Assembly: GCA_000421085.1 (NCBI GenBank)
Contig: ATWE01000001.1
Location: 372,001-436,000, forward strand
From: Ensifer sp. USDA 6670
GTDB lineage: Bacteria; Pseudomonadota; Alphaproteobacteria; Rhizobiales; Rhizobiaceae
DNA: 64,000 bases
Direction: 5' to 3'
The position numbers and the translations under genes are program-made. The number at the start of each line of letters is the position of its first letter. Position 1 is the stretch's first letter. A model generated the notes under the pieces. The model did no database searches. It saw nothing but the letters and a program-made list of their open reading frames with translations, and had not been told where the DNA came from. This document shows, piece by piece, positions 19,006 to 28,020 of this stretch.

Positions 19006-20193
19006 ATGTCGGAGAGCGTTGATTTCGTCATTATCGGCAAGGGGATGATGGGCGCCGCAGCGGCGCGTCACCTTGCGAGGGCAGGCGCCGGTGTCGCGCT
19101 TGTCGGCCCCGATGAGCCGCAGGACTGGGCGAACCACGGCGGCGTTTTCGCCAGCCATTACGACAATGCCCGCATCACCCGCACGATCGACGACGACCCG
19201 GTCTGGGCGCGTCTGGCTCGTCGCTCGATCGATCGCTATCCGGAAATTGCACAGGAGAGCGGCGTCGAGTTCTATTTCCCCGTCGGCTGTCTGATCGCGG
19301 CTCCAGCTCCCGGCGGCGCGTTCGACTATCTCGAAAATGTCAAGCGTGCCCGCGACAGGCTCGGCGTCGAGGCGCCGCTGATCCCTGGCGACGACCTTGT
19401 CGGACGGTTTCCCTGGTTCCGCTTCCCGCAAGGCTATGCCGGAGTTCACGAGGCAAGCGGCGCAGGCTACATAAATCCTCGTTCGCTCGTCCGCGCGCAA
19501 ACGCTCGCGGCCGAGAAATCGGGTGCACGGGTGATCCGCTCGGAGGTGATCTCGGTCGAAGAGGGTCCGGATCGCGTGGTGGTCAGGACCATTGACGGGC
19601 AGCTGGTTCGCGCCGGCCGCGCCCTGGTCGCCGCGGGCGGTTTCTCGCTTTCGCAGGCGCTTCTCCCGCGGCCGCTCGATCTCACGGTAAAGGCGCGCAC
19701 CGTGCTTTTTGCGGAAGTCGGCGCGGATGATCTCCCCTACTTTGAAGGCATGCCGTCGCTGATCGGCGCCGCGCCCGAGCAGGAGAGAAGCTATTACCTG
19801 TTGCCGCCGGTTGCCTACGCCAACGGCAAACACTACATAAAGATCGGCGGCGATCCGATCGATCGGATCCTTGCAAGCGAGCCGGCAATCAGGGACTGGT
19901 TCAGAAGCGGTGCAAACCCGGAAGCGGCCGAACACATGCGCCGACTGCTTGCTGAGACGATCCCCGAACTGAGACCCGTTTCGACGCATTATTCGCCCTG
20001 CGTCACCGCGTTCACGCGACACGGCTATCCTTATGTTGGTTTCGTGAGCGACCGCATCGCCGTGCTCACCGGCGGCAACGGCCAGGCTGCCAAGAGTTCC
20101 GACGAGATCGGCAGGCTTGGCGCGGTGCTGGTGGCGGACGGCCGGCTCGGGGCGGACGAGTACGAAACGGATTTCGCGGTCGCGTATCGTTAG
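19006..20193 (+). CDS. FAD-dependent oxidoreductase (DAO family)
   Basis: The 395-residue protein has an N-terminal FAD Rossmann motif (VIIGKGMMGAAAARHLA, GxGxxG type) and a DAO-family body. RALVAAGGFS and the C-terminal GGNGQAAKSSDEIG are conserved flavin-contacting parts. Relatives oxidise D-amino acids, glycine, sarcosine or related amines. The substrate is unknown. The start at 19006 has GGGAAGGG upstream; the frame is open nine codons further. rnpB follows directly. Confidence 0.85.
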   Translation: MSESVDFVIIGKGMMGAAAARHLARAGAGVALVGPDEPQDWANHGGVFASHYDNARITRTIDDDPVWARLARRSIDRYPEIAQESGVEFYFPVGCLIAAPAPGGAFDYLENVKRARDRLGVEAPLIPGDDLVGRFPWFRFPQGYAGVHEASGAGYINPRSLVRAQTLAAEKSGARVIRSEVISVEEGPDRVVVRTIDGQLVRAGRALVAAGGFSLSQALLPRPLDLTVKARTVLFAEVGADDLPYFEGMPSLIGAAPEQERSYYLLPPVAYANGKHYIKIGGDPIDRILASEPAIRDWFRSGANPEAAEHMRRLLAETIPELRPVSTHYSPCVTAFTRHGYPYVGFVSDRIAVLTGGNGQAAKSSDEIGRLGAVLVADGRLGADEYETDFAVAYR

Positions 20194-20261
20194 ACTAAGT
20201 AACCGCCCGACCGTGCGGCAGCGCCGATTTCTCTGGCGCTCGCTGCTCCGGTCGTCTAATG

Positions 20262-20668
20262 AGCCTCTGCCAGTTGGCCGGGCAGCCGCGCCTCGCAAGT
20301 GCCGAAAGGCCGCGGGGCGAGGAAAGTCCGGGCTCCACGGAAACACGGTGCCGGATAACGTCCGGCGGGGGCGACCCCAGGGAAAGTGCCACAGAAAGCA
20401 GACCGCTCCGCTTGCGGAGTAAGGGTGAAAGGGTGGGGTAAGAGCCCACCGCGGACATGGCGACATGGACGGCACGGCAAACCCCACCGGGAGCAAGACC
20501 GAATAGGGACGACACGGGCGCGCAAGCGCCCAGCCGGTTTCCAGGCGCGTCGTCCGGGTGGGTTGCACGAGGCTGCGCGCAAGCGCAGTCCCAGATGAAT
20601 GGCTGCCACGTTTCGTCTCCTCGGAGGCGGAGCCATACAGAACCCGGCTTACAGGCCAACTGGCTTTT
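20262..20668 (+). ncRNA. rnpB: RNase P RNA (type A)
   Basis: The catalytic RNA of RNase P matures tRNA 5' ends. Diagnostic parts are present in order: the universal GAGGAAAGTCCGGGCTCC block, CAGGGAAAGTGCCACAGAAA, GGTAAGAGCCCACCG and the 3' block CAGAACCCGGCTTACAGG. The P1 helix forms between GCCAGTTGGCC (20269-20279) and GGCCAACTGGC (20654-20664). A T-run follows at 20665. Ends are approximate by a few bases. Confidence 0.97.
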
Positions 20669-20797
20669 TTTCTTCGCAGGCTTCGCCGCTGCGGCAAAGC
20701 ACGTCTCCTGAATTTACCTGGCTCATGCGAATCACGCCTGCGAGGCTCGCCGCACCTCACCGGCGCGGCTCGCTTTTGCGCGCGATTCCAAGGCATT

Positions 20798-20833
20798 AGG
20801 GTTCGGATCGTAACCCTTTGTTAAACTTAACAA
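20798..20833. promoter_or_regulatory. Two adjacent inverted repeats upstream of mraZ
   Basis: AGGGTT (20798-20803) pairs with AACCCT (20812-20817). Immediately after it, TTGTTAA (20818-20824) pairs with TTAACAA (20827-20833). They sit about 45-75 bp before the MraZ box array. They could be binding sites for another regulator. The TTAA spacing does not fit the CtrA consensus. Confidence 0.4.
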
Positions 20834-20875
20834 CCTATCAATATTTGATCATCCGCAAGGCTGGTTAAGAGCTTC

Positions 20876-20910
20876 TCCCATTGACGCCCATTTGGTCCCA
20901 TGTTATCCCA
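20876..20910 (-). promoter_or_regulatory. MraZ box array (four boxes, 10-bp period)
   Basis: On the minus strand, four TGGGN boxes are separated by 5-bp spacers: TGGGA (20910-20906), TGGGA (20900-20896), TGGGC (20890-20886) and TGGGA (20880-20876). MraZ is known to bind TGGGN direct repeats with 5-nt spacing and to repress the dcw operon. The perfect helical phasing and the position upstream of mraZ make this a strong autoregulatory operator candidate. Confidence 0.8.
20881..20909 (+). promoter_or_regulatory. Candidate sigma-70 promoter of the dcw cluster
   Basis: TTGACG (20881-20886), a 17-bp spacer and TATCCC (20904-20909) form a housekeeping-type promoter whose -35 is good and -10 is weak. 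It lies inside the MraZ box array, so bound MraZ would block polymerase. A transcript from here would carry a leader of about 170 nt before mraZ. Confidence 0.4.
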
Positions 20911-21086
20911 TAATGGTACTGCACAGGGGCCATGCAATGGCCCGCCATCGCGAAATTCGAGGCTTCCGTCGATGGAAGGATCAGGCGGGCACGCACGTGC
21001 CCGGCGGGGGATCTGTGTGCGGTCTTGCGAGTGTATGTGCGGGCCGATGATGGTGGCCCGTCAACCGGGGGCGGCCGTTTCGCGTC

Positions 21087-21527
21087 ATGAACCGCTTCTT
21101 GTCACATGTTACGAACCGGATCGATGCCAAGGGGCGGGTCTCCGTCCCATCGGCCTTCCGTGCCGTGCTTTCGGAGGCAGGCGTGCGGGAGTTATACTGT
21201 TTTCAGGACTTCGTCTTTCCGGCGATCAGCGTCGGCGGACCGGAGCTTCTGGACCGGTTCGAGAAGCAGATGGCCGCCGAGGATCCGTTTTCGGATGCGG
21301 CCAACGAGATGTCGCTCCTTGTTCATGGGGGCGGGGTCTATGTGAAGCTCGACCCGGAGGGCCGGCTGATTGTGACGGATTTCATCCGCGACTTCACCGG
21401 CATCTCGAACGACGTGACCTTCGTCGGGCGGGGCGATCATTTTCAGCTCTGGAATCCGCAGGCGTTTACGAGGGCGCAGGCGGAGGCCAGGGAAGGGCGC
21501 AAGCAACGGGGGCTGCGTTCACAATAG
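21087..21527 (+). CDS. mraZ: Transcriptional regulator MraZ
   Basis: The 146-residue protein has two AbrB/SpoVT-like halves: [20 protein letters not shown] at the start and [19 protein letters not shown] after residue 85. MraZ forms ring-shaped oligomers that bind spaced TGGGN boxes and control its own dcw operon. It is the first gene of the cluster, with four such boxes about 180 bp upstream. rsmH follows after 14 bp. Confidence 0.95.
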   Translation: MNRFLSHVTNRIDAKGRVSVPSAFRAVLSEAGVRELYCFQDFVFPAISVGGPELLDRFEKQMAAEDPFSDAANEMSLLVHGGGVYVKLDPEGRLIVTDFIRDFTGISNDVTFVGRGDHFQLWNPQAFTRAQAEAREGRKQRGLRSQ

Positions 21528-21541
21528 AGTGGAGAGGCGGA

Positions 21542-22567
21542 ATGGTGACGGATCAAGGCGGCGGAACTTCTGAAGCCGACGGCGGACCGGTTCGTCACAT
21601 TCCCGTCCTCCTGAAGGAAGTTCTCGCAGCTCTGGATCCCGCACCCGGCAAGATCATTCTCGACGGCACTTTCGGCGCCGGCGGCTACGCATCCGCCATT
21701 CTCGACGCGGGCGCCGACGTGATCGCGCTCGACCGCGATCCGACGGCGATCGCCGCGGGGCAGTCCATGATGCAGGCCAGCGGCGGGCGGCTGAAGCTCG
21801 TTCATTCCCGTTTTTCCGATCTGGCCGAGCATGCGCCGGCACAAGGGCTCGACGGTGTCGTGCTCGATATCGGCGTCTCTTCGATGCAGATCGACGAGGC
21901 GGAACGTGGCTTCTCCTTTCAGAAAAAGGGGCCGCTCGACATGCGCATGTCGGCCGCCGGCGTTTCCGCCGCCGATGTCGTCAATCGCGCGAAGGTGTCG
22001 GACCTCATCCGCATCTTCGGCTTCCTCGGAGAGGAAAAGCAGGCGGGCCGGATTGCGCGCGCCATCGAAAAGCGCCGCGCCGACACGCCGTTCGAGACCA
22101 CCCGCGATCTTGCAAATCTCATCGAGACGGTTACGCCGCGCAAGGCCAAGGACAAGATTCACCCCGCAACGCGCGTCTTCCAGGCGCTGCGCATCTTCGT
22201 CAATGACGAGTTGGGTGAGCTCGCCCATGCTCTATTTGCGGCCGAACGGGCTCTGAAGCCGGGCGGCCGGCTCGTCGTCGTTACCTTTCATTCGCTCGAG
22301 GATCGAATCGTAAAGACGTTCTTCCAGGATCGCTCCGGCAAGGCGGGCGGCTCCCGCCATCTGCCGCTGGTGACGGCGCGCGCCGCAACCTTCACGCCAG
22401 TCGGCAAGCCTATGGTTGCGGCAAGCGAGGAGGAGGCGTCCCGCAATCCTCGTGCCCGGTCCGCGAAGCTGAGAGCGGGTGTCCGCACCGAGGCTCCGTC
22501 GCCGGGCGCCGATCTTTCGATTTTCAATCTGCCGGAACTGGCGAGCCTTGCAAGGCTGGGGGGCTAA
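21542..22567 (+). CDS. rsmH: 16S rRNA (cytosine1402-N4)-methyltransferase RsmH
   Basis: RsmH (341 residues, formerly MraW) methylates N4 of C1402 in the ribosomal decoding centre. Seen are [10 protein letters not shown], the SAM site [14 protein letters not shown] (about residues 41-54), [14 protein letters not shown] and [13 protein letters not shown]. Length is normal. The ATG at 21542 has GGAGAGGCGG upstream, whereas the frame open back to 20900 crosses mraZ and the operator and is not used. ftsL follows after 6 bp. Confidence 0.96.
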   Translation: MVTDQGGGTSEADGGPVRHIPVLLKEVLAALDPAPGKIILDGTFGAGGYASAILDAGADVIALDRDPTAIAAGQSMMQASGGRLKLVHSRFSDLAEHAPAQGLDGVVLDIGVSSMQIDEAERGFSFQKKGPLDMRMSAAGVSAADVVNRAKVSDLIRIFGFLGEEKQAGRIARAIEKRRADTPFETTRDLANLIETVTPRKAKDKIHPATRVFQALRIFVNDELGELAHALFAAERALKPGGRLVVVTFHSLEDRIVKTFFQDRSGKAGGSRHLPLVTARAATFTPVGKPMVAASEEEASRNPRARSAKLRAGVRTEAPSPGADLSIFNLPELASLARLGG

Positions 22568-22573
22568 AAGACG

Positions 22574-22969
22574 ATGCTCAGAACGCTCGATATTGTCCTG
22601 ATCGTCATCATGACAGCGGCCGCGACGGTCACCTACACGATCAAGCACAAGGCCGAGAACAAGCTCGAAGAGGTGCGCAGGCTCGACGCGGCGATAAAGC
22701 TCGAAGAGGACACGATCGATCTGCTCAAGGCCGACTGGGCGCTTCTGACCCAGCCGAACCGGCTGGAGAGGCTGGTGACTGTCTTTGCAGCCGACCTGCA
22801 ACTCGCGCCGACCCCCTCGACGCAGCTGGCGCGGCCGGAGGAACTGCCGATGCTGAAGGCTGATCTGCCTCCTTCCGAAGAGGACAAGAAGGCCAAGGAC
22901 AAGGCGGCCGACAACATCGCCGCCGTCATCGAGGCCGATAATATCGCAACAGGTTCGGTGGCGCGCTGA
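22574..22969 (+). CDS. ftsL: Cell division protein FtsL
   Basis: The product is 131 residues. A very short cytoplasmic tail and one membrane helix (ILDIV-type stretch, about residues 6-22) precede a heptad-rich coiled-coil segment (KAENKLEEVRRLDAAIKLEE, about 29-48). The C-terminal tail is charged. Sequence similarity in FtsL is low, so the call rests on size, topology and position between rsmH and ftsI. FtsL joins FtsQ and FtsB to activate FtsWI. The stop TGA overlaps the ftsI start (TGATG). Confidence 0.88.
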   Translation: MLRTLDIVLIVIMTAAATVTYTIKHKAENKLEEVRRLDAAIKLEEDTIDLLKADWALLTQPNRLERLVTVFAADLQLAPTPSTQLARPEELPMLKADLPPSEEDKKAKDKAADNIAAVIEADNIATGSVAR

Positions 22970-24717
22970 TGTCGTTTCTCTCTCGTATCATGGTGCTGAA
23001 GAGCAAGGCGCATTTTTCGGCGGGCGGCAATAACCGCCCTGCCGATAGCGGGCTCAACGTCACTTTCGAAGGAACGCGCAAGAAGAGTGCAAGCCGGGCG
23101 AAAAGCCGGGTCGCGATCATCATCGCCAGTTTCGGGCTCGTCTATGCGGTGATCGGAGGGCGCCTCGTCCAATACGGTCTCGCGCAGCCGGAAACGGTTT
23201 CCTCTATCGGCCGCGCCGACAGTCTCATGGCCTCGCGGCCGGATATTCTCGACCGCAACGGCGAGGTTCTCGCAACCGATATCCGTACCGTCTCGCTCTA
23301 TGCGGAGCCGCACAAGATCGTCGATGCCGACGAGGCGGTGGAGCGATTGGCAACGGTGCTTCCCGATCTCAACGCGCGCGAAATCTACAACAAGCTCAAG
23401 TCGAATTCGCGCTTTCAATGGCTGCGCCGGCAGCTGACGCCGAAGCAGCAGAGCGAAATCCTCACGCTCGGCATTCCCGGCATCGGTTTCCGTCCGGAGA
23501 AGCGGCGCTTCTATCCGGGCGGGCCGACTGCCGCCCACATTCTCGGTCACGTCAACATCGACAACCGCGGCGTCGCCGGTATGGAGCGCTACATAGACGA
23601 GCAGGGTCTCGCCGATCTTGCGGCAATCGGGATGACCAGCGACGCCAAGCTCGAACCGGTCAAGCTTTCGATCGACGTGCGCGTGCAGAACATCGTGCGC
23701 GACGTCATCGACGCGGGCATGAAGAACTACCAGGCGATTGCCGCCGGTGCCGTCGTGCTCGACGTCCATACCGGCGAGGTTCTGGCCATGGCCTCCGTGC
23801 CGGATTACGACCCGAACAGGCCTGCGGAAGGCGCAGAAGAGGGCTGGATGAACCGCATGTCGAACGGCACGTTCGAGATGGGCTCCACCTTCAAGACCTT
23901 CACCATCGCCATGGGCCTCGATTCCGGCAAGGTGACGCTCAACGACAGTTTCGATGCGACGGCGCCGATCCGCATCGGCGGCTTCACGATCAAGGACTTC
24001 CACGGCAAGCGCCGCGTGCTGACGGTACCGGAAATCTTCCAGTATTCCTCGAATATCGGCACCGCGAAGATCGCCGACCTGATCGGCATTCCCGGCCACA
24101 AGGAGTTCCTCACCCGGATAGGCCTGTTGACGAGGCTTCCGACCGAACTGCCGGAAGTCAAGGCGCCAAGCCAGCCGCGCGAGTGGAAGAAGATCAACTC
24201 GATCACGATCTCCTTCGGTCACGGCGTTTCGACGACGCCGCTGCAGACGGCGGTCGCAGGTGCCGCGCTGGTCAACGGCGGCAAGCTCATCCCCCCGACC
24301 TTCCTGCCGCGCAGCGAGGAAGCGGCGAGCGAACTCGCGAGCGCGGTGGTCAAGAAGAGCACCAGCGAAGACATGCGCTACCTGCTTCGCTGGAACGGCA
24401 TTGCCGGTTCGGGCAAGCGGGCGCTCGTTCCGGGCTTCAATGTCGGCGGCAAGACCGGCACTGCCGACAAGGTCGTCAACGGCCGCTATGCCAGCGACCT
24501 GAACTTCAATGCCTTCCTTGCGGCGTTTCCAATCGATGATCCCAAATACATGGTGCTGACCTTCATCGACGCGCCGAAGACCGGTGAAGGCGGGGGGCGC
24601 ACGGCCGGTTCGAATGCCGCCCCGATGGTGCGCGACATCATCAGCCGCTCCGCTCCACTGCTCGGCGTGGAGCCGAAATTCGGAGAAGACGGTTCTGCCT
24701 TGCTTGTGTCTTATTGA
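22969..24717 (+). CDS. ftsI: Septal peptidoglycan transpeptidase FtsI (PBP3)
   Basis: The product is 582 residues. A cytoplasmic tail of about 45 residues is followed by one membrane helix (VAIIIASFGLVYAVIGG), a pedestal domain and the transpeptidase domain. Active-site motifs are STFK (near residue 305), SSN (YSSNIGT, near 360) and KTG (GGKTGTADK, near 494). FtsI crosslinks septal peptidoglycan with FtsW. Length fits the class B PBP family. A 166-bp spacer containing a two-module repeat separates it from murE. Confidence 0.96.
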   Translation: MSFLSRIMVLKSKAHFSAGGNNRPADSGLNVTFEGTRKKSASRAKSRVAIIIASFGLVYAVIGGRLVQYGLAQPETVSSIGRADSLMASRPDILDRNGEVLATDIRTVSLYAEPHKIVDADEAVERLATVLPDLNAREIYNKLKSNSRFQWLRRQLTPKQQSEILTLGIPGIGFRPEKRRFYPGGPTAAHILGHVNIDNRGVAGMERYIDEQGLADLAAIGMTSDAKLEPVKLSIDVRVQNIVRDVIDAGMKNYQAIAAGAVVLDVHTGEVLAMASVPDYDPNRPAEGAEEGWMNRMSNGTFEMGSTFKTFTIAMGLDSGKVTLNDSFDATAPIRIGGFTIKDFHGKRRVLTVPEIFQYSSNIGTAKIADLIGIPGHKEFLTRIGLLTRLPTELPEVKAPSQPREWKKINSITISFGHGVSTTPLQTAVAGAALVNGGKLIPPTFLPRSEEAASELASAVVKKSTSEDMRYLLRWNGIAGSGKRALVPGFNVGGKTGTADKVVNGRYASDLNFNAFLAAFPIDDPKYMVLTFIDAPKTGEGGGRTAGSNAAPMVRDIISRSAPLLGVEPKFGEDGSALLVSY

Positions 24718-24751
24718 CCGTGAAATGAAAGTGCGGATGATTCGCGATTTC

Positions 24752-24857
24752 GCTGCAGGGCTCCTTGAACCGGAGTCGATTCAAGGACGAGACCATGCTG
24801 CATTCAAAGTGTTACAGCGACCTTTGTGCGTCTGAAAAGCCGCACGACGCTGTAGGA
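24752..24857 (+). repeat. Two-module intergenic repeat, full copy (ftsI-murE spacer)
   Basis: Module 1 reads GCTGCAGGG, CTCCTTGAACCGGAGTCGA, TTCAAGGACGA, CCATGCTGC, with CCTTGAA/TTCAAGG as hairpin arms. Module 2 reads AAAGTGTTACAGCG, then the stem GTGCG/CGCAC and closing CGCTGTAG. Outer arms ACAGCG and CGCTGT pair. The copy is in the same order as those at 27793 and, inverted, at 43156. Confidence 0.75.
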
Positions 24858-24883
24858 TCATATCGATGTGAGACGTGCAGTTC

Positions 24884-26344
24884 ATGAAGATCACGGACCT
24901 GGCGGGATCGAATTTCCCGGAACTTTCGGCGCAGCTGACGGGCGACGCCGCGACTATCGAGATCGGCGGCATCACGGCCGATAGCCGGCAGGTCAAGCCC
25001 GGCGACCTCTTCGTCGCGGTCGCCGGATCGAAGGCGGACGGGGCTGCTTACATAGCCCACGCGCTGTCTCGCGGAGCTTCGGCGGTCGTCGCCGGAACCG
25101 GGGCCCAGGCAGAGCCGGGTGCGCCCGTCTTTGCGATCTCCGAACCGCGCCGGTTCCTGGCAAAGGCTGCATCCCGATTCTACGAACGCCAGCCGGAGAC
25201 GATGGTGGCGGTCACGGGTACGGCGGGAAAGACGTCCGTTGCCTCCTTCACCCGGCAGATATGGGCGCATAGCGGCTTCTCGGCGGCGATGATCGGCACC
25301 ACGGGGGTGGTGGCGCCCGGCCGCACGGAATACGGCTCGCTGACGACCCCCGACCCGGTATCCCTGCACAAGCTGCTTGCCGAACTTGCCGATGAGGGCG
25401 TGACCCATGCGGCGATGGAGGCTTCGAGCCACGGGCTGGACCAGAGCCGGCTGGACGGGGTCGAGCTCTCGGCCGCCGCCTTTACCAATCTCGGCCGCGA
25501 TCACATGGATTACCATCCGACGGTCGAGCACTACATGGCTTCCAAGATGCGCCTCTTCGGGGCGCTCCTGCCGAAAGGTTCACCGGCGGTGATCTTCGCA
25601 GACGACCAATGGTCCGCCGAGGCGATCGCTGCCGCTCGCAAGGCAGGCCACGATGTGCGCACCGTCGGGCGCAACGGCGATTTCATCGCGCTGAAGCGCG
25701 TCGAGCATTTCCGTCACAAGCAGTCGGCGGAGGTTCATGTCGGCGACGACATCTACGAAATTCATGTGCCGCTCGCCGGTGATTTCCAGATCGCCAACGC
25801 GCTCGTTGCCGCGGGGCTCGCAATGTCCACCGGGATCACCGCAAAGGCGGCATTCTCGGCGCTGGAGAGACTGCAGGGCGCTTCGGGGCGGCTCGAACTC
25901 GTCGGGCAGACGAAGGACGGCGCGCTGGCCTATGTGGACTACGCCCACAAGCCGGACGCACTCGCAAACGTGCTGGAGTCCGTGCGTCCCTTTACCACCG
26001 GCCGGGTCGTGGTGGTTTTCGGATGCGGCGGCGACCGGGACAAGGGCAAGCGCCCGATCATGGGAGAGATTGCCAGCCGTCTCGCCGATATCGTGATCGT
26101 CACCGACGACAATCCGCGCTCGGAAGTACCGGAAGTGATCCGTGCCGAGATCATGGCTGCGGCCAAGGGGGCTACGGAAATCGGCGATCGCGCCGAGGCG
26201 ATCCGCGCGGCGGTCGGCATGCTGAAGACCGGCGACACGCTGATCGTTGCCGGAAAGGGACATGAAGAGGGGCAGACGGTCGGTTCCGTGACGCTGCCTT
26301 TCTCCGACCACGCGGAGGTCCGCAAGGCACTGGGAGGTCTTTGA
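24884..26344 (+). CDS. murE: UDP-MurNAc-L-Ala-D-Glu:meso-diaminopimelate ligase
   Basis: The 486-residue Mur ligase adds the third stem-peptide residue. The ATP loop is TGTAGKTS (about residues 110-117). The motif DDNPRSE near residue 407 contains DNPR, which marks meso-diaminopimelate rather than lysine specificity. The ATG at 24884 gives the family length; a GTG at 24875, three codons earlier, is possible and neither has a strong ribosome site. murF begins 1 bp after the stop. Confidence 0.96.
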   Translation: MKITDLAGSNFPELSAQLTGDAATIEIGGITADSRQVKPGDLFVAVAGSKADGAAYIAHALSRGASAVVAGTGAQAEPGAPVFAISEPRRFLAKAASRFYERQPETMVAVTGTAGKTSVASFTRQIWAHSGFSAAMIGTTGVVAPGRTEYGSLTTPDPVSLHKLLAELADEGVTHAAMEASSHGLDQSRLDGVELSAAAFTNLGRDHMDYHPTVEHYMASKMRLFGALLPKGSPAVIFADDQWSAEAIAAARKAGHDVRTVGRNGDFIALKRVEHFRHKQSAEVHVGDDIYEIHVPLAGDFQIANALVAAGLAMSTGITAKAAFSALERLQGASGRLELVGQTKDGALAYVDYAHKPDALANVLESVRPFTTGRVVVVFGCGGDRDKGKRPIMGEIASRLADIVIVTDDNPRSEVPEVIRAEIMAAAKGATEIGDRAEAIRAAVGMLKTGDTLIVAGKGHEEGQTVGSVTLPFSDHAEVRKALGGL

Positions 26345-26345
26345 T

Positions 26346-27779
26346 TTGAACTGGCTCTGGACAAGCGGCGATCTTCTGGCTGCGATGAATGGCCGCCCGG
26401 TCGGGAACCTGCCGGAAGGTATCACCGGTATTTCGATCGACAGTCGCACGATCGGCGACGGCGAGGCCTTTTTCGCGATCAGGGGTGATCGCGTCGACGG
26501 CCACGACTATGCCGGTATCGCGCTTGCGAACGGAGCCGCGCTCCTTGTCGTCAGCGAAGCCAAACTCCCGGCGCTCGGGCGCCTGATCGCCCCGATGATC
26601 GTCGTCGACGACGTGCTGGAGGCGATGATCCGGCTCGGTTGCGCGGCACGCGACCGCAGCGCGGCGAAAATCATCGCCGTCACGGGATCTGTGGGCAAGA
26701 CCACCACGAAGGAGATGCTGAGGCACGTGCTGTCGCCTCTCGGCCGGGTCCACGCCTCCGTTGCCTCCTTCAACAATCATTGGGGCGTGCCGCTGACGCT
26801 TGCGCGTATGCCGGAGACGACCGATTTCGGGGTTTTCGAGATCGGGATGAACCATGCGGGCGAAATTCTGCCGCTGACACGGATGGTTCGTCCGCATGTG
26901 GCGGTTGTGACGAGCATTGCCGCCGCCCATCTCGGCAATTTCGCGAGTCTGGACGAGATCGCGGCTGCCAAGGCCGAGATATTCGAAGGCGTGGTCAACG
27001 GCGGCCATGCGGTCATCAATCGAGACAGCGCGCAATACGAACTCCTTGAAAGGGCGGCTGCGGCGGCGGGGGTCAGCCATGTCCATTCCTTCGGCGCAAA
27101 TCCGAGATCGGAATTCCGTCTGGCCGAGTTCGCCGGTGGAGCGGAAGGCTCGGTACTCTGGGCTGGCGTCGGAGGCAGAACGCTTGAAATCGCAATCGGG
27201 GCACCCGGGCGCCATATTGCCGAAAACGCCTTGGCGGCGATCGCCGCGGCGACGCTGGCAGGCGCGGATACCGATCGCGTCGTCGCGTCTTTTGCGACCA
27301 TGCAGCCGGAGAAGGGCCGGGGGCTGCGGTACCGCCTGAGAATCGGCGCCGGGCACCTCACCGTGATCGACGAGAGCTACAACGCCAATCCCGCCTCAAT
27401 GCGGGCGGCGATCTCGCTTCTCCGCGATGCCGAGCCGTCGCCCGGCGGGCGACGGATTGCCGTTCTCGGCGACATGCTGGAAATGGGCGATCATTCGGCG
27501 GCGGTCCATGCGGCGCTTGCGAGGCCGATTGTCGAGGCGGGTATTGCCGATGTCTGGCTGGCCGGGCCCGAGATGGCCCATTTGCGCGAGGCTCTGCCGC
27601 CGGAGGTATCCGTCGTCCATCGGGACCGGGTGGATGATCTCACGGCCTACGCGCTCGGAGCCGTTGCGGCCGGCGACGTCGTGATGGTCAAGTCTTCGAA
27701 AGGCACCGGTTGCGCAAAGATCGTTCAGGCGCTTCTAGATGCCTATCCGCAGGAGACGGCCGGAGCAGGGGAAGTATAG
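26346..27779 (+). CDS. murF: UDP-MurNAc-tripeptide:D-Ala-D-Ala ligase (TTG start)
   Basis: MurF (477 residues) adds D-Ala-D-Ala to complete the UDP-MurNAc-pentapeptide. The ATP loop is TGSVGKTTTKE (about residue 113). FNNHWGVPLTL, FEIGMNHAGEI and DESYNANP are further family blocks. The start is TTG at 26346, with GGGAGG upstream and 1 bp after the murE stop; it preserves the usual N-terminus (NWLWTSGDL). The next ATG would delete 12 conserved residues. Use of TTG may lower translation relative to murE. Confidence 0.95.
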   Translation: MNWLWTSGDLLAAMNGRPVGNLPEGITGISIDSRTIGDGEAFFAIRGDRVDGHDYAGIALANGAALLVVSEAKLPALGRLIAPMIVVDDVLEAMIRLGCAARDRSAAKIIAVTGSVGKTTTKEMLRHVLSPLGRVHASVASFNNHWGVPLTLARMPETTDFGVFEIGMNHAGEILPLTRMVRPHVAVVTSIAAAHLGNFASLDEIAAAKAEIFEGVVNGGHAVINRDSAQYELLERAAAAAGVSHVHSFGANPRSEFRLAEFAGGAEGSVLWAGVGGRTLEIAIGAPGRHIAENALAAIAAATLAGADTDRVVASFATMQPEKGRGLRYRLRIGAGHLTVIDESYNANPASMRAAISLLRDAEPSPGGRRIAVLGDMLEMGDHSAAVHAALARPIVEAGIADVWLAGPEMAHLREALPPEVSVVHRDRVDDLTAYALGAVAAGDVVMVKSSKGTGCAKIVQALLDAYPQETAGAGEV

Positions 27780-27792
27780 GGACGTCGCCATC

Positions 27793-27895
27793 GCTGCATG
27801 TTTCCTCGAACCGGAACCGGTTTACGGAAGAACATGCGGCAACCTAAAGCGCTACGGCGGCTCTTGTACACCCGAAAGGGTGCGTGGCGCTGCAG
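27793..27895 (+). repeat. Two-module intergenic repeat, full copy (murF-mraY spacer)
   Basis: Module 1 is GCTGCATG, TTTCCTCGAACCGGAACCGG, TTTACGGAAGAACATGCGG. Module 2 is AAAGCGCTACGGCGG, stem CACCC/GGGTG, and closing GGCGCTGCAG. It is the best match to the inverted copy at 43156-43254. It lies in an otherwise gene-free spacer between two co-directional dcw genes. Confidence 0.75.
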
Positions 27896-28020
27896 TGCTG
27901 GTGGATACGGCCTTCGGCCAGGGGAAATGGCCTAACATAGTCGAACGCAAGCGGGTATCTTCTGGCAGATGATTCTGTTGGACGATGTCCGATTATAAAC
28001 TTCCGGGGGAAAGGTCCCTT

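Noticed and set aside
18319-20796. Open frame of 825 codons on the minus strand
   Set aside because: It runs antisense to the SLT gene, the FAD oxidoreductase and rnpB. Arg-rich low-complexity protein is typical of a shadow frame in GC-rich DNA.
20818-20833. CtrA site upstream of mraZ
   Set aside because: The two TTAA elements are 2 bp apart, not the 7 bp of the CtrA consensus. Kept only as an unassigned inverted repeat.
20900-21541. Upstream extension of the rsmH frame
   Set aside because: It would overlap the MraZ boxes and all of mraZ. The conserved protein starts at 21542 with a ribosome site.
22633-24222. Open frame of 529 codons on the minus strand
   Set aside because: Antisense to ftsL and ftsI, with no motifs. 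The same applies to the long antisense frames at 32595-34124 and 47323-48885.
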